From positions 1 through 40,081 of the forward strand of contig JALWOJ010000200.1 of the NCBI GenBank assembly GCA_026995555.1: 40,081 nt of DNA, in the 5' to 3' direction. The notes beneath the pieces were generated by a model. It searched no databases. It had not been told where the DNA came from and saw only the letters and a list, made by a program, of their open reading frames with translations. The stretch is from Acidilobaceae archaeon. GTDB taxonomy: Archaea; Thermoproteota; Thermoprotei_A; Sulfolobales; Acidilobaceae. Positions 1 through 8,056 of this stretch are shown here, one piece after another; the first letter of the stretch is position 1, and the number at the start of each line of letters is the position of its first letter. A program made the translations under genes and the position numbers.

Positions 1-238
1 ATTATTTATTCTAAATCTAAATTCTTTTTATATAAAAATTCCTAGACCTAGAAAATCTTTGATATTTAAGGTTTAGTGCAAAGAAAGATATATTTAGAAA
101 ATTTCTGGAGGAACTTAATTATAATTTATAAATATTGTTTTTGAATATACTCACAAAGATAGTTGTTTGTTTAAAATGACTTGAGAATAAGGTTAAGTAA
201 TAGAGTTATTCATTATTTTAAAGGATTGGTGTTAGCAA

Positions 239-1222
239 TTGGCGAGGATATTGATAATAGCTTCGGGTGGCGGTCACACAGGCTATGCTTTGGCTCTGCT
301 AGAAGCTCTAAAAGAATTAAATTGTAGTGATGCGGATGCGGTTATACCAGAAAATGATGAATGGACAAAATCCCTTATAGAAAAGTACGTAGATAATGTA
401 GTAGAGGTAAAAAAATTAAGGAGACCTGACGAAGATGTGTCAGCTTATCTTAGGAACCTCCCTAAAGCCCTTTTACAGTCTTTGAAACTAGGAAGATATA
501 AGGTTGTCATTGCTACTGGCAGCAACCACTCCTTTCTTCCTGCAATCATTTCAAAGATTAGGGGTGCTCAAGTTTACGTAATAGAGGCTATAGACAGGTT
601 TTGTAGCAGATCAAGGACCGTGAGCCTTCTCACTAAATTTGGTGCCAAACCCGTAGTGCACTTTCTTGAACAAAAATCTTTATATCCTTCATCGATAGTT
701 GTAGGCCCTATCTTGAGAAGACCTCGATATAGTCCTAAGAAGGGAAGGTATATACTGGCCGTAGGGGCTTTTGAGGGAGATAAAGAAATATATGATGCCC
801 TTAGTGAGGCCGGATTTAAAGACGTTGTCATTCAGACAGGGAAGTTGGATCCTGAGCCCTGGCTAAGAAGAAATCCTGGATGGATAGGCTTTAGGTTCGA
901 TCCAGACCTGGAAAGGTGGATCTCTGAGGCCGAGATCGTTATAGGCCACGTTGGTGTAACTATAGCCGAGGCGGCCATACTTTACAAGAAGCCCACAATA
1001 ATTTATGTGAATCCTAGGTGGAGGGGAACAAGTAAATTTGAGGATATAGTGACGTTTGGAAGAAAGTTAAACAGCATCGTCATCACAGATGTAAAAGAAT
1101 TAGTTGATGCCGTCGAAAAGGCAAGATCGTCAAAACCTCCAGAAATAGAGGCGAGGGGAGCGATCAAGCTAGCTGAAATTATTTGTGAAGACATTCAGAA
1201 TAAGATGTCCAGTTCACGATAA
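239..1222 (+). CDS. Alg14-Alg13-like fused N-acetylglucosaminyltransferase
   Basis: Likely transfers GlcNAc from UDP-GlcNAc onto dolichol-PP-GlcNAc, the second step of N-glycan chitobiose assembly at the cytoplasmic membrane face. The N-terminal half resembles Alg14: a GGGH loop at about residues 10-13, then ATGSNHSF and a VYVIEAIDRFCS segment like the Alg14 IES-CR region. After GPILRRP the C-terminal half resembles Alg13: VGAFEGDKEI, and GHVGVTIAEAAILYKKP, the family 28 sugar-nucleotide loop. In yeast these are two subunits; here they form one chain. The start is TTG, with GGTG seven bases upstream. An Alg7-like enzyme (33081-34091) that would supply the substrate lies in the same window. 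The fold is clear; the exact acceptor is inferred. Confidence 0.8.
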   Translation: MARILIIASGGGHTGYALALLEALKELNCSDADAVIPENDEWTKSLIEKYVDNVVEVKKLRRPDEDVSAYLRNLPKALLQSLKLGRYKVVIATGSNHSFLPAIISKIRGAQVYVIEAIDRFCSRSRTVSLLTKFGAKPVVHFLEQKSLYPSSIVVGPILRRPRYSPKKGRYILAVGAFEGDKEIYDALSEAGFKDVVIQTGKLDPEPWLRRNPGWIGFRFDPDLERWISEAEIVIGHVGVTIAEAAILYKKPTIIYVNPRWRGTSKFEDIVTFGRKLNSIVITDVKELVDAVEKARSSKPPEIEARGAIKLAEIICEDIQNKMSSSR

Positions 1223-1328
1223 TTTTACTTAAACAGACTCTTAACTTTTATGTTCTCTATAAACGTTTTTCATTATCTGTTTGACATTATTACATATTTT
1301 AAACTCTTTGAACGAGGTCTTTCCCTAG

Positions 1329-2522
1329 GTGAGCACTTTGGCCAGCCCGGAGGCAATGATGCAGAGAAAGAAGCTGAGCCTTCGGGCTATAGTTGAAATA
1401 AACAATGGTATGCTTTTTGCAAACGTGGGAGATGTCGCTGAGACCTTTATAACTGCCTTCTACGTTCCCTACCTGATAGCATATCATGTGATAACAGATC
1501 TCTTACCAGGCCTTGCATCCTTAAGAGGAGGACTCATGAGTAGTATGGCGGCGAGGATATCCACATCAATCTATTTAGGTTCCCTAGAGGCCAAGGTTAA
1601 GGAAATTGCCTCAAGGGAGCTTCCTAGGGTTCTTCCTCTTTCTCTTCTAATGAGTATATATATCCTTCTCCTCGTTTACCCTGGTGCGAGCTTCGAGTTT
1701 TGGAAGGGACTGGCGATCTCCCTCTTAGCATCAATAATAGCCTTTTCTGTCCTCTTTTCATTTACGATATCATTTTCAATATTCGGATTTAAGAAGGGGA
1801 TAAACCTGGACAACGTTATGGCTCCGGTAATAACCGTTGCTGGAGATATAATAACAATACCCTCCTTAGTCTACTCAACTCTTTTGATTTATAGGCTAAG
1901 ACATGGCGTTGAGGGAATCACAAGCTTAGCTCTGTTATGGGTTAGCCTTACGGTTCTCCTTTATGCAGTGAGGATAAAGGAGAACTCTAGAACGATCTTT
2001 GAGAGCATTCCGGCCTTAATTCTTTTAGGGATCCTTGAGGCAGGGGCTGGAAAAGTATTGACCTTTTCAGCAAAGATGTTAAAGGTCGCTGGCGTTCTCC
2101 AAGGTCTTCCAAGTTTTTTAGAGGATACTGGAGCGATAGCGTCTGTTACAGCTTCTAGAATGTCAACGGATATTCATCTTTATGGAAGAAAGTATGTCAG
2201 GGCTTCATTACCCATTTATTTAATTGAGGCTCTTCTAGGCTCCTTTTTAGGCTATACAATGCTTTCTCTCATAGTGGTCTTTGCGGGGAGAACAACTGGA
2301 CTCAGTGAGAATGTGCTCTTGGTGACCTCAATAATACTGATCGGGGGCATAATAGAGACTGTTATTGGAAGTCTTCTAGCATATTTAGTCACCATTGGAA
2401 GTCATAGGTTCGGTTTTGACCCGGACAACGTCAGCATTCCAATACTTACTTCGGCAATGGACTTCTTAGGAACTCTAATTCTTGCATATCTATCAGCTCT
2501 TCTCTACAGATTAATTCTCTAG
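1329..2522 (+). CDS. MgtE/SLC41-family divalent cation transporter, two repeats
   Basis: Membrane protein, probably moving Mg2+ or a similar divalent cation. It carries two copies of the SLC41/MgtE membrane unit. Repeat 1 has LPGLASLRGGLMSSMAARIST, shown here only in part as SMAARIST, and APVITVAGDIITIPS. Repeat 2 has LPSFLEDTGAIASVTASRMST (ending SRMST) and SIPILTSAMDFLGT. The cytoplasmic N and CBS domains of bacterial MgtE are absent, so it is closer to the eukaryotic/archaeal SLC41 form. The GTG start has GAGGT about ten bases upstream; an in-frame ATG follows at residue 10. It sits between a glycosyltransferase and an amino-acid decarboxylase with no evident functional tie. Confidence 0.82.
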   Translation: MSTLASPEAMMQRKKLSLRAIVEINNGMLFANVGDVAETFITAFYVPYLIAYHVITDLLPGLASLRGGLMSSMAARISTSIYLGSLEAKVKEIASRELPRVLPLSLLMSIYILLLVYPGASFEFWKGLAISLLASIIAFSVLFSFTISFSIFGFKKGINLDNVMAPVITVAGDIITIPSLVYSTLLIYRLRHGVEGITSLALLWVSLTVLLYAVRIKENSRTIFESIPALILLGILEAGAGKVLTFSAKMLKVAGVLQGLPSFLEDTGAIASVTASRMSTDIHLYGRKYVRASLPIYLIEALLGSFLGYTMLSLIVVFAGRTTGLSENVLLVTSIILIGGIIETVIGSLLAYLVTIGSHRFGFDPDNVSIPILTSAMDFLGTLILAYLSALLYRLIL

Positions 2523-2548
2523 AAGTTACAGAATGCCCTTGGGCGAAA

Positions 2549-3601
2549 GTGTTGGTAAAGGTCTTAGGAGGGATGATACCTTATCCTTCAGACGATGCCA
2601 GAAAGATCCTTTATGAAAAAGCTCATGTAAATTTGGGAGATCTAGAAAGCTATCCTGAACTTAGGGAGGCTTGGAGGAAGGTCATTGAGTTTTCGTCAAA
2701 ATATTCTTTAGGTAATCTCTATCCTGGAATAATAACAAGCGGTGCAACAGAGTCGAACATTATAGCTATATATTTAGCAAAGCTCTCTGGATCAAGGAGA
2801 ATATTATCGTTTAAGACAGCTCATTACTCGATAGAAAAAGCTTCAAAGTTACTAGGCCTGAGACATATCAAGTTGCCAGTAATTAATGGTTATGAGCCTG
2901 ACCTTTCGTCCCTGGAAAGCCTGATTGAAGAAAAAGATCTTGTAGTTGCAACACTTGGAAATACTTTTACAGGCTACTTAGATCCTGTGGAGGAGATCGC
3001 AAAAATAGCCAGAAGAGCAAATGCTTTCATTCATGTAGATGCCGCATTTGCAGGACCTATTTTATCATTCTTAGATCAAAGGCCTCTGAAAGGTCTAGAT
3101 GATGTCATTAGAACTTTGGCGCTTGACATTCATAAGATACCCGAGGCACCCATAGGTGTTGGAGTGCTTTTAGCTTACTCCGAGAAATATCTTAAAGATG
3201 CGTGGTTTGAGGCACCCTACATACCTTCAGGGAGGCAGGTAGGTCTTCTTGGTACAAGGGCTGGGGCGCCACTTTTGGCCGCTGAGGCGATCGTTGAGAA
3301 ATTAATGGAGGGGGACGACATGAAGAGGCTCTTCGAGAGGCTAATGGATGCAACAAAGAAAATTTATGAAGAGCTTGTTGAGAAAGGACCTTACGAATCT
3401 CCTCACGAACCTCAGATCCCCCTACTATGTCTTTGTCATGATGATCTGAATATAATACTGAAGAGGCTTAAGGATAAGGGTTATAGAGCTTACACGTGTA
3501 GGCCCTTGTTTAACGGAATAAGGCTCGCTGTAATGCCTCATATTTTAGATGAAATAGATGAAATAATAAACTTGCTAAAAGGGGTAGCAACTCTTAGTTA
3601 A
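2549..3601 (+). CDS. mfnA: PLP-dependent L-aspartate/L-tyrosine decarboxylase, MfnA family
   Basis: Group II PLP decarboxylase. Visible features are TSGATESN (residues 63-70), the ring-stacking His92 in TAHYS, HVDAAFAG with the pyridine-binding Asp164, and DIHKIPEAP with the Schiff-base Lys196, followed by LLGTRAGAPL. At 350 residues it is near the usual archaeal size. In archaea without methanogenesis the family is thought to make beta-alanine from aspartate for coenzyme A; a tyrosine decarboxylase role for methanofuran is less likely here. The substrate cannot be read from the sequence. The start is GTG, with a second possible start (TTG) one codon later and no strong ribosome binding site. 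Confidence 0.82.
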   Translation: MLVKVLGGMIPYPSDDARKILYEKAHVNLGDLESYPELREAWRKVIEFSSKYSLGNLYPGIITSGATESNIIAIYLAKLSGSRRILSFKTAHYSIEKASKLLGLRHIKLPVINGYEPDLSSLESLIEEKDLVVATLGNTFTGYLDPVEEIAKIARRANAFIHVDAAFAGPILSFLDQRPLKGLDDVIRTLALDIHKIPEAPIGVGVLLAYSEKYLKDAWFEAPYIPSGRQVGLLGTRAGAPLLAAEAIVEKLMEGDDMKRLFERLMDATKKIYEELVEKGPYESPHEPQIPLLCLCHDDLNIILKRLKDKGYRAYTCRPLFNGIRLAVMPHILDEIDEIINLLKGVATLS

Positions 3602-3620
3602 ACAAATATTAGTTAAAGAA

Positions 3621-3643
3621 CCTCTATCCTCGTAATGAGGTAG
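3621..3643 (+). promoter_or_regulatory. Hairpin that could mask the ribosome binding site of the 3651 gene
   Basis: CTA-t-CCTC at 3624-3631 can pair with GAGGTAG at 3637-3643 around a five-base loop, with one bulged base. GAGGT at 3637-3641 is the only Shine-Dalgarno-like run before the ATG at 3651. Pairing would therefore hide it. The stem is short and may be chance. Confidence 0.3.
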
Positions 3644-3650
3644 CACCTTT

Positions 3651-4592
3651 ATGAGAAGGGATAGAATAGTTTTTACGATGGCAATTGTAATAGTCATTGT
3701 AATATTGTTTTCATCCTTTGGGATCTTGAAAACAGATAGACAAAATTCAATTGAGATTAAAAACGATAAAAGCTACTCAGTCAAAATCAACTACAATGTT
3801 TTAAATAAAAGTCTTCTCATTAGATTTTATGAGTCCCAGTTTATAAAAGAGGCTGGGTTACTAAGGGCAGCGGTCACGGCACCATCCGAGAATATATCAA
3901 TCTACATCTCAAATGACAATTTCCTCGCTGTGAGGGCCTTAAGGGTCCTAGGTCTTTATAACCTGTCTTCAATAATAAATAGGACCCTAAAGGAGATATA
4001 TCCTGGCTATATCAATTGTAGATTGGGAGTTCTTTTTGGAAAGCCAATGCCTTCTAAAATCTACGGAACGAATATCATAACTTTTGGTCAAGTATATTCG
4101 AAAAAGTTCAGAGCGTGTTTTATAATAAAAACTGATATGTGTAACCGCTCTAAGATTATGTATGACTGGTTCAATTACTCGGATCTGGTTGTCTATAGAG
4201 CATTAAATTATACGCTAAGCTGTAACTTAAGAAAGGCAATGAATCTTTTTATGAGATTAATAGACATGTGGGACGGTTATGGCTTTAAAGATAATGTTTA
4301 TAACAATACCGGCCTCTACCAGGTGTACAAATGCGCACTTTTCATATACCTTTACAGAACACTTAAGGCAGCGGGTCTCAACTCTATTGATAAATACGAC
4401 AACATTGTAGAGAAATGTCTTAATATAATAAGGGGTGCACAGGACAACGCTACAGGAGGCATTCACACAGATTACAAGGTTATAAATGGAAAAGTAGTCT
4501 TTCCCTCAGACGTTAATGTTGAAACTACAAGCTTCGTAGTTCTTGCATTATATTCTAAATATCCAATAAATCTGGGTGAAATGTGTAGGTAA
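3651..4592 (+). CDS. Secreted or membrane-anchored protein of unknown function
   Basis: I do not recognise the family. Residues 1-5 are basic and about 7-25 form one hydrophobic segment, so it is a signal peptide or N-terminal anchor with the rest outside the cell. The exported part carries about nine N-X-S/T sequons (for example NKS, NIS, NLS, NRT, NYT, NAT), which fits an N-glycosylated surface protein. The C-terminal third is helical and ends with GGIHTDY and VNVETTSFVVLALY. This pattern is reminiscent of alpha/alpha-toroid proteins such as terpene-cyclase-like and glycosidase-like folds, but that is a weak analogy. Eight cysteines could form disulfides. ATG start; it converges on the nuo operon. 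Confidence 0.6.
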   Translation: MRRDRIVFTMAIVIVIVILFSSFGILKTDRQNSIEIKNDKSYSVKINYNVLNKSLLIRFYESQFIKEAGLLRAAVTAPSENISIYISNDNFLAVRALRVLGLYNLSSIINRTLKEIYPGYINCRLGVLFGKPMPSKIYGTNIITFGQVYSKKFRACFIIKTDMCNRSKIMYDWFNYSDLVVYRALNYTLSCNLRKAMNLFMRLIDMWDGYGFKDNVYNNTGLYQVYKCALFIYLYRTLKAAGLNSIDKYDNIVEKCLNIIRGAQDNATGGIHTDYKVINGKVVFPSDVNVETTSFVVLALYSKYPINLGEMCR

Positions 4593-4612
4593 AATTCAAA
4601 ACAAAAAATAAG
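4591..4612 (-). terminator. T-rich terminator of the nuo operon
   Basis: Read on the minus strand, the bases just after nuoN give two T runs, TTTTTT and TTTT, broken by single G bases. T-rich tracts like this end transcription in crenarchaea without needing a hairpin. Confidence 0.4.
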
Positions 4613-4619
4613 TTTAAAC

Positions 4620-6014
4620 TTAGGGGCTTACGGCGTGAAGTATTAGCGGCGCTATCACTCCAAATATTATTGTTATCACTGCTCCAGTAACTAGAGCAGC
4701 CTCAACTCCCGGAGATATTTCTGGGGCTTTCTCCGTTTCGGTGTTACGGGACAGTATGTCCCTCACGGCGAGGGCATAGTATGCTGCGCTTATTCCACTG
4801 TTTATGAGTGCTATGAGGACTAGAGGTATTGAGTACTTGACTGCTGCTAGGAACATATAGAGCTTGCCCCAGAAGCCTAGGAAGGGAGGAACTCCTAGAA
4901 GACTGAAGAGCAGTATTGTTGCTGAGATCGCTGCGATAGGGCTCGACTTGATAAGCCCTTTAAGTCCCTTGAACTCGCTTGTTAATGAGAACAACGGTGT
5001 CTTGCTCATAGAATAGGCGATTGCATGAATAGCTATTGCACCCATTGCTAAGGAAGCGATCTTTGGATCTGTGGGAGCAAAGTAAGCTAATGCCGCTAGA
5101 GCGGTGAAGATATAGCCTATATGGGCAATGCTACTGTACGATAATATTAGTTGTAGTCTCCTTGTTGTTAGTGCGGCAATATTTCCATAGGTCATTGTAC
5201 CAACTGCTAGTGCAGCTAAGAAGAGGGCAACCTTACTCGCTATGTCCATGTTTGTAGAAATTACATAGACGAGCCTAGTTATTGCAGCAATAAATGCCAG
5301 CTTAACCACTCCGGCAACGAGGGAAACAGCCTTCCCATCAGCCTTTCCGTAAACGCTGGGGAGCCACCAGTGGAATGGAACTACTCCTAACTTAAATCCT
5401 AGAGCAGCTACAACAGCAACTATTGCTATGGCTGAAATTCCAGAAGTTGTATAGGGCTTATAGAAGAATCCCTGCATTCCTATTCCTGTATGAAGTGCGA
5501 CCCAGAAGGCCAAGAATATGGTTGCAATCGCTCCCATCATTATGTATCTGACCGAGGCTGCCTTGCTCTCAGGGTCTGGAGGTAGCGCTATAATGATGTA
5601 GCTTGCAACGGAAACTAGCAGCCATGAAGCTAGTAGTACTAGTGCATCCGCGGCGCCTGCCAGATAGAAGAGACCGAAGAGAATTAATGAAAATAGGCTA
5701 TAATAAGCTGGATGGGTCGGCCATTCTGTAGCGAGCTCGCCCATAGCAAGAAGGCTTATGGCTGCAGCGATGGCAGCAGCAAATGTGAGTCCAGCTGTGA
5801 ACTTGTCATGAACTACTAGACCATGATAGAATACTATGGGTTCCCTCGTTGCTGCTCCAACAAAGAGAGCTCCATATCCTATTATCGCAATTGCAGCAGC
5901 AACAGCTGCAAGTATTGTTATGAGACTCCTTCTCTTAGCTGGGATAACAGGTATTATAAGGGAGATAGCAAGTATTGTGTAGACCGTTCCTTCAACAAAG
6001 CCCTCTAGACTCAT
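4620..6014 (-). CDS. nuoN: Complex I antiporter-like subunit NuoN
   Basis: Membrane subunit of the 11-subunit complex I, one of three Mrp-like ion-translocating subunits. It has about 13-14 hydrophobic segments. Conserved parts are GFKLGVVPFHWWLP with the TM7 lysine, VVKLAF with the TM8 lysine, LSYSSIAHIGY, and SKTPLFSL with the TM12 lysine. In TM5 the usual W-E-L-x-S-x-x-S-Y pattern reads WLLVSVASY, so the conserved glutamate is Leu132 (codon CTG); NuoL and NuoM keep theirs. It is the last gene of the operon, with ATG five bases after the nuoL stop. At 464 residues it has normal length. Confidence 0.93.
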   Translation of the reverse strand: MSLEGFVEGTVYTILAISLIIPVIPAKRRSLITILAAVAAAIAIIGYGALFVGAATREPIVFYHGLVVHDKFTAGLTFAAAIAAAISLLAMGELATEWPTHPAYYSLFSLILFGLFYLAGAADALVLLASWLLVSVASYIIIALPPDPESKAASVRYIMMGAIATIFLAFWVALHTGIGMQGFFYKPYTTSGISAIAIVAVVAALGFKLGVVPFHWWLPSVYGKADGKAVSLVAGVVKLAFIAAITRLVYVISTNMDIASKVALFLAALAVGTMTYGNIAALTTRRLQLILSYSSIAHIGYIFTALAALAYFAPTDPKIASLAMGAIAIHAIAYSMSKTPLFSLTSEFKGLKGLIKSSPIAAISATILLFSLLGVPPFLGFWGKLYMFLAAVKYSIPLVLIALINSGISAAYYALAVRDILSRNTETEKAPEISPGVEAALVTGAVITIIFGVIAPLILHAVSP

Positions 6015-6019
6015 CTAGA

Positions 6020-8050
6020 TCACCTCAGCCATTCAAGCACAAAGAGCAGAAGTCCTAGAGCTGTCAGTGCAAGGTACATAGCATTATAATACTCAGGCCT
6101 TCCGCGATGTAGTGCTCTTGTGGCAAGGCTCGCCACTCCAGCAAACACCACTAGACCTATGTGGTAGAACCAGTCAATACCAAAGTCAACTGCCCACAGC
6201 ATGTAAGAGACTCCTATGAAGCCAACGACGAACAGCAGATAGATTATTGAGTTTATATACCATCTGTCGAAGAGGAAGTTGAATGTTATTCTGGCGGCAA
6301 CACTCTTCTTTATTAGCTCTCTGAAGTTAACATGCCATACTAAGTAGAGGGCGATCACTATGCCTATAGTCGTTAATGCACCTCCTAGAACCATTGCTAC
6401 GTGTGAGGTTAGATGAACTGCTAGGCTTGCTGGAGATGAGAGTGCTAAGGTCAGTTCGCTAGCTCTTGAAAGCACTCTACCCATGTAGTTCCAAGCAAGT
6501 CCGAACGTCAGCGCTGCGAGTGCAAGTATTGTGTAGGGAACTAGCATCAATGGAGGTGCCTCGTGGGGTTTGTGTTCAGGAGGTTCGTAAGGTGGCATAT
6601 GGAAGACCCTAATTATTAGCCTTGTTGTATACGCAGCTGTCAGAAGTGCTGTAACTGCACCAAGTATATAGACCCATGTTAGCCCTGCATCCTCTGCAGC
6701 CTTTAGCGTTAATTCCTTCGAGAAGAACCCGCTAAGTGGTGGAATTCCCGCAAGGCTTAGGCCAGCAAGCCACATGGATATGGCGGTTACCTTCATGTAT
6801 TTTGCATAATCTCCCATTTTATCTATGAACCTGCTGTGTGCGACGTGAAGTGCCCATCCTGAAATTAGGAACAGGGCTGCCTTGAATATTGCATGGCTCA
6901 TAAGATGAGCCAAGGAGGCAGCTATTCCTGAGGCGAAGAGATATCTGTTAGCCTCCTCTATTATTGCTCCTGCAGCTCCTGCGGCCAAGAACATGTATCC
7001 TATTTGGCTTGCCGTTGAGAAGGCCAGTATCAGCTTGAATTCATTTGATACGAGGGCCATTGTAGCCAGTATAAAGGCGGTGACAGCGCCTATTCCAGCA
7101 ACTATGAGGAAGTACTCTCTGGCCTGTAATATTGCTAAATGACTTCCGGAGAGCAGTGCTCCAGTGAATATTATTGGGGCAAACCTTAGCACGAAGTAGA
7201 TGCCTGCCTTGACCATAGTTGCCGCGTGTATTAGTGCAGAGACTGGCGTGGGACCTGTCATAGCTGTTACAAGCCATTCGTGGAACGGGAACTGGGCGCT
7301 CTTAGCAAAGGCTCCCAGAGTTAGGAGAAAGAGAACCAGCGTTAGCATACCTTTCGCTGCTAATGCTCCAGACCATCCTCCAGCAGCACTTGCTATCCCT
7401 CTTATTGATAAGGTTCCGGTCAGATGATAGAGAACGGCCATCCCAATAAGCATTCCTATATCTCCAAATCTAGTGAACATTATTGCCCTAAGGCCACTGT
7501 GGCTGGGCTCAAAGTACATAGGCAATCCTAGGGCTTTCCTTCCAGGAACTCCAACCCAGTACTCCTCTTCGTCCGTGTACCAGTGGCCTATGAGTGCATA
7601 GCTTGCTAAGCCTGTGCCCTCCCAACCTATGAAGAGAAGCAAGAGGTTCTCTGCGCTCACCACTAGAAGCATACTTCCCACGAAGAACGCGAAGAAGAAG
7701 AAGTATCTTGGGTATCCCCAGTCACCCTTCATGTACTCAACACTATAGACTCCTATGAGGAAGCTCAGCCATGATACAAGCATTGTCATTATCGCTGAAA
7801 GACCGTCAATATATGTTGAAACGTTGACATTTATCCACGGAATCCAGTGATGTACATCAAGTATTGGCTTTCCAGTCTTTAAGACATGAATTCCAACGAC
7901 CGTTGCTATTACAGCTGCAACGAAGAGAGATGTGGTGGTTGTTATGGCGTAAGGCCACTCCTTTCTCACTCCAGAGATGTAAAGTATTGCCATTAATATA
8001 GCTCCAAAATACGGGAAGAGCCATATTAAGCTAGCTAAGAAGGGTTCCAT
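6020..8050 (-). CDS. nuoL: Complex I antiporter-like subunit NuoL
   Basis: Largest membrane subunit of complex I, at the distal end of the arm in known structures, with a C-terminal lateral helix. Key residues are present: FIGWEGTGLASY with the TM5 glutamate, KSAQFPFHEWL with the TM7 lysine, GPTPVSALIHAATMVKAG, and HAIFKAALFL with the TM12 lysine. At 676 residues it is long enough to keep the C-terminal extension (lateral helix and last TM). ATG start, six bases after the nuoM stop. In this operon nuoL follows nuoM, the reverse of the usual bacterial L-M order. Confidence 0.95.
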   Translation of the reverse strand: MEPFLASLIWLFPYFGAILMAILYISGVRKEWPYAITTTTSLFVAAVIATVVGIHVLKTGKPILDVHHWIPWINVNVSTYIDGLSAIMTMLVSWLSFLIGVYSVEYMKGDWGYPRYFFFFAFFVGSMLLVVSAENLLLLFIGWEGTGLASYALIGHWYTDEEEYWVGVPGRKALGLPMYFEPSHSGLRAIMFTRFGDIGMLIGMAVLYHLTGTLSIRGIASAAGGWSGALAAKGMLTLVLFLLTLGAFAKSAQFPFHEWLVTAMTGPTPVSALIHAATMVKAGIYFVLRFAPIIFTGALLSGSHLAILQAREYFLIVAGIGAVTAFILATMALVSNEFKLILAFSTASQIGYMFLAAGAAGAIIEEANRYLFASGIAASLAHLMSHAIFKAALFLISGWALHVAHSRFIDKMGDYAKYMKVTAISMWLAGLSLAGIPPLSGFFSKELTLKAAEDAGLTWVYILGAVTALLTAAYTTRLIIRVFHMPPYEPPEHKPHEAPPLMLVPYTILALAALTFGLAWNYMGRVLSRASELTLALSSPASLAVHLTSHVAMVLGGALTTIGIVIALYLVWHVNFRELIKKSVAARITFNFLFDRWYINSIIYLLFVVGFIGVSYMLWAVDFGIDWFYHIGLVVFAGVASLATRALHRGRPEYYNAMYLALTALGLLLFVLEWLR

Positions 8051-8056
8051 TTACAA

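Noticed and set aside
1-238. Search of the AT-rich left edge for a small RNA or gene
   Set aside because: No frame with a ribosome binding site, no box C/D pattern and no tRNA features; it only holds AT-rich upstream sequence and the GGTG site of the first gene.
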